DNA of 34,212 bases. Origin: Bifidobacterium breve. Its GTDB lineage: Bacteria > Actinomycetota > Actinomycetes > S36-B12. A program made the position numbers and the translations under genes. Within the stretch, counting starts at the first letter, position 1. Each line of letters starts with the position of its first letter. The notes below the pieces were generated by a model that ran no database searches, was not told where the DNA came from, and saw only the letters and a list, made by a program, of their open reading frames with translations. Below are positions 10,299 through 18,741 of the stretch, one piece after another. The stretch lies in NCBI GenBank assembly GCA_945861925.1, contig CAMAWO010000009.1, forward strand, positions 1-34,212. The letters are read 5' to 3'.

Positions 10299-11462
10299 CT
10301 ACGCCTCGGCAAGCAGTTGGCCGACCTCGCGAAGTCCCTGAAGATCGTGGACGTCCTCGGCAAGGGCTGGCACCGTCGTGACCGGAATGCCAGCGTGAGC
10401 TGCGGTGAATCGCTCTGCGAGGTGATGCTGACGTGACGCAACCTGCTGCCGCTGGGCGTGCAGTCTCAGGAGGGCGGCAGTGAGTGCCTCGATCTCGTCG
10501 CCGCCGTCGAGACGATCCGCTGAGGCGATCGCCTCTTCACCTGACATCTCGGTGAGCGTCACGACCTGTACCCGATTGAGGACGAGTCCGGCGAGCGGCA
10601 TTCCGTCCGCCTTGAGCCGCTCGACGAAGTAGGAGGCCTCGCGAAGGGCATCCCGCTCGGGCGTCGAGACCACGACGAACGAGGTTCCCGGGTCCTGCAG
10701 GAGGGTATAGGTCGCGTCAGCGCGCTCACGGAAGCCGCCGAAGGTCGTGTCGATCGCCGCGACGAAGTTGCCGATGTCACTGAGCACCTGGGCTCCGAGG
10801 ATCTTGCTCAGCACGCCGGTGAACAGTCCGAACCCCATGACAGCGATCTTGCCGATGCCGCGCCCCGCTCCCCGGGCCGGCGAGGTGAGAATGCGAATGA
10901 ACCGGCCGTCGAGAAAGGAACCGAGTCGTGCAGGGGCGTCGAGAAAGTCAAGAGCGTTACGGGCGGGCGGGGTGTCGACGATGATGAGATCCCAAGTGCC
11001 GTCGCGGTCGGCTTCAGTGCGCAGTTGCCCGAGCTTTTCCATCGCCATGTACTCCTGCGTTCCGGCGAATGACGAGGACAGGGCCTGATAGAACGGATTC
11101 GCAAGGATCGCCTGCGCCCGCTCCGGATCCGAATGCGCCTCGACAACCTCGTCGAAGGTGCGCTTCATGTCGAGCATCATCGCGTCAAGGGAGCCGGCTC
11201 CGGCGATTCCCTCGACCGCCCGCGGTGTGTTGTCGAGTGTGGTGAGCCCCATGGCCTGGGCAAGCCTTCGTGCTGGATCGATGGTGAGAACGCACACCCT
11301 TCGACCCTGCTCCGCGGCACGCAGGGCAATCGCAGCCGCCGTGGTTGTCTTGCCGACGCCGCCGGCTCCGGTGCACACAATGATTCTGATCGAGCGATCA
11401 CCGAGGATGCTGTCGATGCGCAATGGTGGCGCATCGACCGAGACCTGACCCCTGACGGTCAT
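10299..11462 (-). CDS. ArsA-family anion-transporting ATPase-like protein (second gene of pair)
   Basis: 'IIVCTGAGGVGKTTTAAAIALRAAEQGRRVCVLTIDPARRLAQAMGL', 'DLIIVDTPPARNALDFLDAP'. Confidence 0.88.
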   Translation of the reverse strand: MTVRGQVSVDAPPLRIDSILGDRSIRIIVCTGAGGVGKTTTAAAIALRAAEQGRRVCVLTIDPARRLAQAMGLTTLDNTPRAVEGIAGAGSLDAMMLDMKRTFDEVVEAHSDPERAQAILANPFYQALSSSFAGTQEYMAMEKLGQLRTEADRDGTWDLIIVDTPPARNALDFLDAPARLGSFLDGRFIRILTSPARGAGRGIGKIAVMGFGLFTGVLSKILGAQVLSDIGNFVAAIDTTFGGFRERADATYTLLQDPGTSFVVVSTPERDALREASYFVERLKADGMPLAGLVLNRVQVVTLTEMSGEEAIASADRLDGGDEIEALTAALLRLHAQRQQVASRQHHLAERFTAAHAGIPVTTVPALAEDVHDLQGLREVGQLLAEA

Positions 11463-12448
11463 CGGACACCCTCCGACCGAAGGAGGAGTGCGATCTCGTA
11501 CAGGGCACCGAGGTCGATGCCATCGGGAATCATCGGGAGGGTGAAGGTCGGGAGGTCGAGTTCATCGATGCGTCTGCGTTCCCTCGTTTCTAGATCGACG
11601 CGTGCTGCGTGATCTCGGGCCTCTAGTCCGAGTGCGGCCGCCACGAGGGCCGGATCGGTTCGCACCCCTGCGGCTGCTGCCGCGGCAGCGACGGCGTCAA
11701 GTGGCAGGGTCCCCTCCCGCGCCTGAACAAGTTGGTCAGCTGAAAGCATCGCGGGCCGTGTCATATTCACGAAGATCCCGCCGACTGGTAGCCCGTCGGC
11801 ACGCAACTCCTCGATGCCGTCGACGGTTTCCTGAACGGGCATCTCCTCGAGGAGGGTTACGAGATGAACGGCGGTACGAGGGGAGGCGATCACGCTCATG
11901 ACCAGTTCAGCGTGCTTGTGAATGGGTCCGACTTTCGCAAGCCCCGAGACCTCTGAATTCACGTTGAGAAAATTGGCGATCCGGCCGGTGGGTGGCGCAT
12001 CGAGGACGATCGCCTGGTAGGCATCAGGAGCGTTCTTATCGATCCTGCGCACGAGTTCGCAGGCCTTTCCGGTGAGGAGGACATCGCGAAGACCGGGCGC
12101 GATGGTCGTTGCAAAGTCGATGGCGCCGATCTTCTTCAGGACCGACCCGGCGCGCCGCAGGTTGTAGAAGATCTCGAGGTAGTCGAGGAGCGCCTCGTGC
12201 GGATCAACGGGAAGGGCCCAGACCTCGCCGCCACCGGGCGCAACCGCCACCTTGCGCTCGGTGTACGGCAGGGGAGCGGTGTCGAAGAGTTGGGCAATGC
12301 CCTGCCTGCCCTCAACCTCCATGAGGAGGGTTCGCTTGCCGTCGTGTGCAAGGGCGAGCGCAAGGGCCGCAGCAATCGTCGTCTTCCCGGCGCCCCCCTT
12401 GCCCGATACGACGTGGAGGGCGACGCCCGGCCACCTCGTCTGTGTCAC
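11459..12448 (-). CDS. ArsA-family anion-transporting ATPase-like protein (first gene of pair)
   Basis: 'LHVVSGKGGAGKTTIAAALALALAHDGKRTLLMEVEGRQGIAQLF', 'AIVLDAPPTGRIANFLNV'. GTG at 12448 preferred; 4-bp overlap with the next gene. Confidence 0.88.
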   Translation of the reverse strand: MTQTRWPGVALHVVSGKGGAGKTTIAAALALALAHDGKRTLLMEVEGRQGIAQLFDTAPLPYTERKVAVAPGGGEVWALPVDPHEALLDYLEIFYNLRRAGSVLKKIGAIDFATTIAPGLRDVLLTGKACELVRRIDKNAPDAYQAIVLDAPPTGRIANFLNVNSEVSGLAKVGPIHKHAELVMSVIASPRTAVHLVTLLEEMPVQETVDGIEELRADGLPVGGIFVNMTRPAMLSADQLVQAREGTLPLDAVAAAAAAAGVRTDPALVAAALGLEARDHAARVDLETRERRRIDELDLPTFTLPMIPDGIDLGALYEIALLLRSEGVR

Positions 12449-12495
12449 GGCCTCAGCGTAATCGGGATCGGCTGAACAAGGGCTAGTGTGCATCC

Positions 12496-12651
12496 ATGAC
12501 CGCATGGGAGTACGCCACCGTTCCGCTACTCGTTCACGCCACGAAGGCGATCCTCGACACCTGGGGAAGTGACGGTTGGGAACTCGTTCAGGTGGTTCCC
12601 GGTCCTAACCCGGACAATATGGTCGCCTACCTGAAGCGTCCGATCGCCTAA
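12496..12651 (+). CDS. Small DUF4177-like protein (51 aa), not in the supplied ORF track
   Basis: Manual translation MTAWEYATVPLLVHATKAILDTWGSDGWELVQVVPGPNPDNMVAYLKRPIA*. 'WEYATVPLL...LDTWGSDGWELVQVV...MVAYLKRP' matches the small proteins encoded between arsA-like genes and ridA in actinobacteria. Confidence 0.85.
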   Translation: MTAWEYATVPLLVHATKAILDTWGSDGWELVQVVPGPNPDNMVAYLKRPIA

Positions 12652-12686
12652 CCCACGGACCCAATCGACCAACCCAAGGAGAAGCG

Positions 12687-13160
12687 ATGAGTGACGAGTC
12701 TCACGTTGAAGCAAGGCTTGCTGCCCTTGGCTTGACGGTGCCGCAGGTCACGGTCCCGCTCGCCGCCTATATTCCGGCAGTGCGTACCGGCAACCTCATC
12801 TACACCTCGGGGCAGTTGCCCATGATCGATGGCGCGTTGGCAGTTACCGGAAAGGTGGGCGGGGCGGTCAGCGCGGAGGAGGCCGCCGAACTCGCGAAGA
12901 TTTGTGCCCTCAATGCGATCGCTGCCGTGCGCTCAGTCATCGGGGACCTCGACAAGGTCGTTCGAGTCGTGAAGGTCGTCGGGTTCGTTGCGAGCTCTCC
13001 CGAGTTCACCGGCCAGCCTGCCGTGGTGAACGGTGCGAGCAACCTCCTTGCGGAGGCCTTCGGCGATGCTGGGGTGCATGCGCGCTCGGCCGTCGGTGTC
13101 GCTGCTCTTCCGCTCGACGCCCCGGTCGAGGTCGAGATGATCGTCGAAGTCGCCGACTAG
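12687..13160 (+). CDS. RidA family protein
   Basis: 'YIPAVRTGNLIYTSGQLPMIDG...AAELAKICALNAIAAVRSVIGDLDKVVRVVKVVGFVAS...GVAALPLDAPVEVEMIVEV'. AAGGAG ribosome-binding site upstream. Confidence 0.93.
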   Translation: MSDESHVEARLAALGLTVPQVTVPLAAYIPAVRTGNLIYTSGQLPMIDGALAVTGKVGGAVSAEEAAELAKICALNAIAAVRSVIGDLDKVVRVVKVVGFVASSPEFTGQPAVVNGASNLLAEAFGDAGVHARSAVGVAALPLDAPVEVEMIVEVAD

Positions 13161-13877
13161 GTGACCGGGGTGGTGCCCGTACCGAGGCCGGCCGCAACGG
13201 TCGTGCTCCTGCGCGACCGCGACGGCGATCTCGAAGTCTTCATGATGAAGCGAGTGCTCACGATGCCCTTCGCTCCGGGCATGCACGTCTTTCCCGGCGG
13301 ACGGCTCGACCCCGCCGATCTTGTGACGGGTGCAACGCTCCCCGACCCGGGCCGGATCTTCGCACGCGATGCGCGGCGGGCGAGCAGCGACGAGGTCGAA
13401 TACCGGGCGCTCGTGTCGTGCGCCATGCGCGAACTCGCCGAGGAGTCCGGGGTCACCGTCCCCCTTCCCGATCTCCACCTCGCCGATCACTGGATCACCC
13501 CCGAGGTCGAGGGGCGCCGCTTCGACACTCGATTCTTCGTAGCGCCGATGCCCAAGGAGCAGCAGGCGGTGCTCACCGGTACCGAGGCGCAGTCCGTGTG
13601 CTGGGTACGGCCAGCCCATGCCCTTGAAGAGCATGAGGCCGGCCGCATGCCGCTCCTGCGCCCGACCATCCGCGTGCTTGAGTACCTCGGCCAGTTCAAC
13701 GATTCATTAGCCGTTATCGCCGCTGTGCAGGAGCGGCCGATCCTGCCGATGCTGCCGCGGCGAATCGTGGCCGATGACGGGTCCGTCGTATGGGCGATGG
13801 TGAACGGACGCACCGGCGATCTGATCGAGGGCGAGGTCGAGCCGCCGCAATTCTGGGAGTTGACGGGGGTCAAATGA
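13161..13877 (+). CDS. NUDIX hydrolase
   Basis: 'MKRVLTMPFAPGMHVFPGGRLDPAD...ALVSCAMRELAEESGV'. GTG start directly follows the ridA stop. Confidence 0.85.
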   Translation: MTGVVPVPRPAATVVLLRDRDGDLEVFMMKRVLTMPFAPGMHVFPGGRLDPADLVTGATLPDPGRIFARDARRASSDEVEYRALVSCAMRELAEESGVTVPLPDLHLADHWITPEVEGRRFDTRFFVAPMPKEQQAVLTGTEAQSVCWVRPAHALEEHEAGRMPLLRPTIRVLEYLGQFNDSLAVIAAVQERPILPMLPRRIVADDGSVVWAMVNGRTGDLIEGEVEPPQFWELTGVK

Positions 13878-14704
13878 GCGGACGACTGCTGCCCGCAGGT
13901 GATGCGAGCGACTCCGAGCCCTGGGCTAGCGGGTCGAAGACAGTCGCCGCGACCCTGGTCCTCGCCCCCAATCCGTCCGCGTGGACCCTTGACGGGACGA
14001 ACACCTGGTTGCTGAGCAGCCCCGGCTCGGGACAGACCATCGTCGTCGACCCGGGGCCCGCAGACCTCGCGCACCTCGAACTGATCGTCGCTCGTGCCCT
14101 CGCCGTCGACTCACCGGTCACCACGATCCTGCTCACCCACGGCCATGCTGATCATTCAGCCGGTGCCCGCCTGCTGGCCGACATGACGGGAGCGGAGGTG
14201 CGCGCTGTCGACCCCGAACACCGGCTCGGGTCCGAGGGCCTCGTCGGAGGCGAGGTCCTCACGGCCGGATCCCTCGAGGTCCACGTCGTCGCGACCCCCG
14301 GCCACACGAGCGACAGTGTCTGCCTTCTCATCGAATCCGAGGGGTCACTTCTCACCGGCGACACCGTGCTCGGACGCGGCACGACCGTTGTCGCCTGGCC
14401 CGACGGTGAACTTGGTCCCTATCTCGAGTCACTCCAGCACTTGCGCGAACTGGCCGGTGAGAAACGCGTCCACCGCATCCTGCCGGGCCACGGACCTCTG
14501 CTGCCGAACCCAGGTCAGGTTCTCGACGGCTACCTCGAGCATCGCCGGGTGAGGCTTGACGAGGTGCGCAGTGCGGTGTCTCGCGGGATCACGGATCCGC
14601 TTGCCATTGTTGCCGAGGTGTACGCCGCGACGCCCAAAGCGTTGTGGCCGGCCGCGGAGATGTCGGTCCGGGCTCAGCTCGCCTACCTTGCCGCTGAAGA
14701 CTAA
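13874..14704 (+). CDS. MBL-fold metallo-hydrolase
   Basis: 'GTNTWLLSSPGSGQTIVVDPGP...ILLTHGHADHSAGARLLADMTGAEVRAVDPEH...VVATPGHTSDSVCLLIESEGSLLTGDTVLGRGT...ILPGHGPLL'. ATGA overlap with the NUDIX gene. Confidence 0.92.
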   Translation: MSGRLLPAGDASDSEPWASGSKTVAATLVLAPNPSAWTLDGTNTWLLSSPGSGQTIVVDPGPADLAHLELIVARALAVDSPVTTILLTHGHADHSAGARLLADMTGAEVRAVDPEHRLGSEGLVGGEVLTAGSLEVHVVATPGHTSDSVCLLIESEGSLLTGDTVLGRGTTVVAWPDGELGPYLESLQHLRELAGEKRVHRILPGHGPLLPNPGQVLDGYLEHRRVRLDEVRSAVSRGITDPLAIVAEVYAATPKALWPAAEMSVRAQLAYLAAED

Positions 14705-14747
14705 GGGCTTGGTCTTGAAGTCGGAGTTCGCCAGCCGGCGCGCGGAG

Positions 14748-14802
14748 TGGGACAACGAGCAGAATCCTGGCCGAATCGGCCGAAATTCCGCACGTTCTCC
14801 CA
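14748..14802. repeat. 55-bp imperfect palindromic repeat unit (copy A)
   Basis: tgggacaacgagcagaatcctggccgaatcggccgaaattccgcacgttctccca. TGGGA/TCCCA ends and central ggccga-a-tcggcc. Its reverse complement matches unit B1 (24548-24602) at 44/55 positions by hand count. Confidence 0.75.
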
Positions 14803-14826
14803 GCTCATGGGACAAACGGGGAGGGG

Positions 14827-15141
14827 TTATTGCTGATGGAGGTCGAAGGCGTGGCTCAGGGCAGCGGCGAGCGGTGCCTCTTGCTCCGGGAGCAAAAGCC
14901 CGATTTGGCGGCCGATGTCGGAGGCCCGGATCGTCAGGATGTTGTCAAGGGACACGACACTCTCGGCGTCGAGGCCGTTGCGCGGCCCGACTGGGAGCTC
15001 GGTCGGCAGCCCTTTCGCCCGTGACGTGATCGGGGCAACCGAGACCCGAAGCATTGATCGGCGTACGCCCTCACGCGTGAGGATGAGGACGGGGCGGGAC
15101 TTGTCGAGATTGGCGAGGTGAATCGGTCGCATGCCCTGCAC
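14827..15141 (-). CDS. MazF/PemK-family toxin (endoribonuclease)
   Basis: 'MRPIHLANLDKSRPVLILTREGVRRSMLRVSVAPITSRAKGLPTELPVGPRNGLDAESVVSLDNILTI'. Start is GTG 15141 or ATG 15132, adjoining the antitoxin stop. Confidence 0.87.
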   Translation of the reverse strand: MQGMRPIHLANLDKSRPVLILTREGVRRSMLRVSVAPITSRAKGLPTELPVGPRNGLDAESVVSLDNILTIRASDIGRQIGLLLPEQEAPLAAALSHAFDLHQQ

Positions 15142-15142
15142 A

Positions 15143-15379
15143 TCAATCCAACGCCTCGAGGCTTCGGCTGAGATACGCGTCAAGGCCCTCAAGGTCCTCG
15201 TAGGTGCTGCCGTGGGCCGTAATGACGGCGACTTCCTTGGCCCAGACCCGGCGCCGCAATTCCCGAAGGAGGGCTGCCTCAACGATGGACGCCCGGCTCG
15301 GCTCCTCGCCGGACTGCACCAAACTGTCGAGCTCAGCGACGAGTTCATCCGGGAGGCGAACAGCAATCTGGGTCGACAT
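15143..15379 (-). CDS. Ribbon-helix-helix antitoxin of a MazEF-type module
   Basis: 'MSTQIAVRLPDELVAELDSLVQSGEEPSRASIVEAALLRELRRR', an RHH/CopG-like N-terminus directly upstream of the MazF-like gene. Confidence 0.82.
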   Translation of the reverse strand: MSTQIAVRLPDELVAELDSLVQSGEEPSRASIVEAALLRELRRRVWAKEVAVITAHGSTYEDLEGLDAYLSRSLEALD

Positions 15380-15395
15380 GCGTGAACGCTACCAC

Positions 15396-15418
15396 TTGGG
15401 ATGCAACATGCATACCAA
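15396..15418. promoter_or_regulatory. Inverted repeat upstream of the antitoxin (candidate autoregulatory operator)
   Basis: TTGGGATGCA-aca-TGCATACCAA: 10-bp arms with one mismatch and 3-bp spacer, 16 bp upstream of the antitoxin ATG. Confidence 0.5.
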
Positions 15419-15426
15419 TGGACCTG

Positions 15427-16101
15427 TTATCGAGCCCGACGTCCGAGGCGCTCGACGTCGAGAATCATGACCTGCCGTGACTCGAGCCGAATCCACCCGC
15501 GCTGAGCGAAGTCAGCGAGAGCCTTATTCACCGTCTCTCGGGAGGCGCCGACCAACTGAGCCAATTCCTCCTGGGTCATGTCGTGTGTCACTAGGAGGCC
15601 CTCCGAGGTGATCTCCCCGAACTTCTCACCGAGGTCCATGAGCGCCTTGGCGACGCGGCCGGGAACGTCGGAGAAGACGAGGTCGGCCATGGCCTCGTTT
15701 GTGCGCCGAAGGCGGCGGGCCAGGGCCTGGAGCAGCGCCGTCGCAACCTCCGGGCGGCCAGCGAGCCACGGGCGCAGTTGCTCATTGCTCAGGGCCAGGA
15801 TGACGGCATCGGTGAGGGCTGTCGCGGTCGAGGTCCGCTGTCCGGGATCGAACAGGCTCAGCTCACCGAACATCTCACCGGGGCCGAGGATGGCGAGCAG
15901 AGATTCGCGTCCATCGTTTGAGGACTGCCCCAATTTCACCTTCCCTTCGAGGATCACGTACATCCTGTCCCCAGGCTCCCCCTCCTGAAAGATGATCTCG
16001 CCCTTGGTGACTGAACGTTCCGTGAGGGATGAGCGCAGGGCAGCCGCACCCTCGGGATCGAGCGCGAGGAACAGCGGGGCTTGCATCAGCACATCGTCCA
16101 C
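15427..16101 (-). CDS. crp: Crp/Fnr family transcriptional regulator
   Basis: cNMP-binding 'GEIIFQEGEPGDRMYVILEGKVKL...LGPGEMFGELSLFDPGQRTSTATALTD' and HTH 'HDMTQEELAQLVGASRETVNKALADFAQRGWI'. Confidence 0.93.
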   Translation of the reverse strand: MDDVLMQAPLFLALDPEGAAALRSSLTERSVTKGEIIFQEGEPGDRMYVILEGKVKLGQSSNDGRESLLAILGPGEMFGELSLFDPGQRTSTATALTDAVILALSNEQLRPWLAGRPEVATALLQALARRLRRTNEAMADLVFSDVPGRVAKALMDLGEKFGEITSEGLLVTHDMTQEELAQLVGASRETVNKALADFAQRGWIRLESRQVMILDVERLGRRAR

Positions 16102-16172
16102 GCGATCATTCTGTCCTATTTGACGGAGGTACGTGCAGTCGAAGTGTGTCGTGTGCCAATTAGTCTTGGCGA

Positions 16173-16868
16173 GTGAGTGAATCGGGCGTATCCACGCGGC
16201 AGGTGAGCACGGTCGTCCAAGCCCTCGGGCAGCAATACCCTGATGTCCGCTGCGAGCTGGACTTCACCTCACCGCTCGAACTCCTCATGGCCACGGTGCT
16301 GAGCGCCCAGTGCACTGACGTGAAAGTAAACGAGGTAACGCCCCGTCTGTTCGCGCGATACCCCACAGCCGAGTCGCTGGCCTCATCCGTCCTTGCCGAG
16401 CTGGAGGAGGTGATCAGGCCGACGGGCTTCTTTCGACAGAAGGCGGCCACCCTCAAGGGAATCGGGCAAGGCCTCTGCGAGCGATTCGGTGGGGAGGTAC
16501 CCGATTCGTTGGAGGACCTCGTGTCACTGCCGGGCGTCGGGCGCAAGACGGCAAATGTCGTTCTCGGCGAGGCCTTCGGCATACCGAGCATCGCCGTCGA
16601 CACTCACGTGCTGCGAGTCGCTCGGCGGCTTGGCTGGACCACGCAGACCGAACCCGTCAAGGTCGAACGGGACCTCATGGCCCTCATCCCCAAAGCCCAG
16701 TGGACCAAGGTGTCGCAACTCGTCATCTGGCACGGCCGTCGCCGGTGCCACGCGCGGCGGCCCGCCTGCGGTGCATGCACCCTCGCGACCTCGTGCCCGT
16801 CGTTCGGCGAGGGCCCGACGGAACCTTCCGAGGCTGCCGGGCTCGTCAGAGCCGGTGTCCGCCGATGA
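16173..16868 (+). CDS. nth: Endonuclease III
   Basis: HhH 'LPGVGRKTANVVLGEAFG', 'VDTHVLRVARRLGW', and 4Fe-4S cysteines 'CHARRPACGACTLATSC'. Confidence 0.95.
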   Translation: MSESGVSTRQVSTVVQALGQQYPDVRCELDFTSPLELLMATVLSAQCTDVKVNEVTPRLFARYPTAESLASSVLAELEEVIRPTGFFRQKAATLKGIGQGLCERFGGEVPDSLEDLVSLPGVGRKTANVVLGEAFGIPSIAVDTHVLRVARRLGWTTQTEPVKVERDLMALIPKAQWTKVSQLVIWHGRRRCHARRPACGACTLATSCPSFGEGPTEPSEAAGLVRAGVRR

Positions 16869-17548
16869 ACTGGTCGCGCATCGGATCGATTCGCGAGGAC
16901 GTCGTCGGCAGCCTGCCCACCTGGCTTCTCCCGGTCGTCGACATGGCCCGGACCATCGATGTAGCCGAGATCACCAGATTCCTTCCGCCAGCCGGTTCTG
17001 GACGCCACTCAGCGGTGCTCGTCCTGTTCGGCGAAGGTCCAGGCGGTCCCGACCTCCTCCTCATCGAGCGGGCCGCCGTGATGCGGGCGCATGCTGGGCA
17101 GCCAGCCTTCCCCGGTGGCGCTGTTGATCCGGGCGATATCGATGCGGTGGACGCTGCACTCCGCGAGGCTCATGAGGAGACCGCTCTCATTCGCTCCGGG
17201 GTCGTGCCCTTCGGCCAGCTTCCTGACCTCTTTCTCCCCGTGAGCGATTTTGTCGTGACGCCGGTGCTCGCCTGGTGGCGCGAGCCCTGCGAGGTGCACG
17301 CGGCGACCCCGATCGAGGTGGCGAGCGTTCACCGAGTCCCCATAGCCGAGTTCATCGACCCGGCGAACCGCTGCCGGGTTCGTCATCCATCCGGCTACGT
17401 CGGTGTTGGATTCGAGGTGCGAGGCCTGCTCGTGTGGGGCTTCACCGCGGGCATCATCTCCGCAGTCCTCAACTCGGCCGGCTGGGCGGTCGCGTGGGAT
17501 CACGAACGTTTCGCGGAACTCGCCGATTCCGAGTTGGAAATCCGGTGA
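16865..17548 (+). CDS. NUDIX hydrolase (CoA pyrophosphatase-like)
   Basis: 'AVMRAHAGQPAFPGGAVDPGDIDAVDAALREAHEETAL'. ATGA overlap with nth. Confidence 0.9.
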   Translation: MNWSRIGSIREDVVGSLPTWLLPVVDMARTIDVAEITRFLPPAGSGRHSAVLVLFGEGPGGPDLLLIERAAVMRAHAGQPAFPGGAVDPGDIDAVDAALREAHEETALIRSGVVPFGQLPDLFLPVSDFVVTPVLAWWREPCEVHAATPIEVASVHRVPIAEFIDPANRCRVRHPSGYVGVGFEVRGLLVWGFTAGIISAVLNSAGWAVAWDHERFAELADSELEIR

Positions 17549-18741
17549 ACCCGGTCGACTGGATCCTCGTCGGGGCACTCATCGTCTTCGCGTGGGCGGG
17601 CTGGCGGCAGGGGTTCGTTGCGGGGGCCCTGTCCTTCGCGGGATTCCTCGGAGGAGCACTCGCCGCGGCATTCCTCCTCCCCGGCATCATTGAGACCCGG
17701 GTTGAGCCGGGCCTCGTCCGGTCCCTTCTCCTCGCCGGTGGCATTCTTGTGTGCGCCGCGGGCGGGCAGGTTCTGCTCTCATACCTCGGTCGCACCCTGC
17801 GAACTGGCATCACGTGGACCCCTGCACGATTCGTCGACAGCGCCGCCGGGGCCGGGCTGAACATCCTCGCCCTTGCGATCGTCACCTGGATCATCGCGAC
17901 CGCAATTGCGTTCCTCCCGCAATCATCCGTCTCGAGCCAGATCCGCCAGTCCGGGGTCTTGGTCAGCCTTGACAGTCTTATCCCGGATGCTGTGCGCAAC
18001 GGCTTCGGGGAGGTTCGTGATGCGGTGGGTGCAACGGCCGTTCCGCGAATCTTCTCGGGCCTCGGCGAGGTCACCGGGCCCGATGTTCAACCCCCTGATC
18101 CGCAATCGACTGATGTCATCGCCATTGTGGGGGCTCGGGATTCCATCGTTCGCGTGACGGGCAGCGCTGGCGCCTGTCAGTCGTCGTTCAGCGGGTCGGG
18201 ATTCGTCTACGCCGACCACTACGTGCTCACCAATGCGCACGTCGTCGCTGGGGTCGATGCCCCGACGGTCCAGGTGCGGTCAGGGGAGCCGCTGTTTACG
18301 GCGACCGTCGTCGCCTTCGACCCAAAGCTCGACTCGGCCGTGCTCTTTGTCCCCGACCTCGCTGCTCGGGCACTCAATTTTGCCGATGCGCCGCCAGTCT
18401 CGGGCGAGGAAGCGGTCGTCGGTGGATTCCCGGGCGGTGGCCGTTATGTCGCGTCAGCCGTCCGGATTCGGGCAACGGTGACGGCTCGGGGCGACGACAT
18501 CTACGGCGATGCCGGGGTCGCCCGCGAGGTCTACTCCTTTCGGGGCGAGGTCTCTCCGGGCAACTCCGGCGGCCCCCTCCTGGGCATGACCGGCTCGGTG
18601 CTCGGGATGGTCTTCGGCGCCGGGTTGCTGGATGGCCCCACGGGTTACGCCATCACCGGCGCGCAATTGGCGAGTTCGGCGCAGGCTGGGCGTGGTCGCA
18701 CCGCGCCGGTCGACACCGGTTCATGCAATATCCGCGAGTAG
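17545..18741 (+). CDS. marP: MarP-like membrane serine protease (CvpA-type membrane domain + trypsin-like domain)
   Basis: 'MNPVDWILVGALIVFAWAGWRQGFVAGALSFAGFLGGALAAAFLLP' followed by a protease domain with H ('TNAHVVAG'), D ('DSAVLFV') and S ('SPGNSGGPLLG'). GTG overlaps the NUDIX stop. Confidence 0.88.
   Translation: MNPVDWILVGALIVFAWAGWRQGFVAGALSFAGFLGGALAAAFLLPGIIETRVEPGLVRSLLLAGGILVCAAGGQVLLSYLGRTLRTGITWTPARFVDSAAGAGLNILALAIVTWIIATAIAFLPQSSVSSQIRQSGVLVSLDSLIPDAVRNGFGEVRDAVGATAVPRIFSGLGEVTGPDVQPPDPQSTDVIAIVGARDSIVRVTGSAGACQSSFSGSGFVYADHYVLTNAHVVAGVDAPTVQVRSGEPLFTATVVAFDPKLDSAVLFVPDLAARALNFADAPPVSGEEAVVGGFPGGGRYVASAVRIRATVTARGDDIYGDAGVAREVYSFRGEVSPGNSGGPLLGMTGSVLGMVFGAGLLDGPTGYAITGAQLASSAQAGRGRTAPVDTGSCNIRE

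Noticed and set aside
14556-15029. 157-aa plus-strand ORF across repeat A and the MazF gene
   Set aside because: Basic low-complexity translation over the MBL gene end, the repeat and antisense mazF; not coding.
16102-16172. Crp self-binding site between crp and nth
   Set aside because: No convincing TGTGA-N6-TCACA-type palindrome found in the intergenic region.
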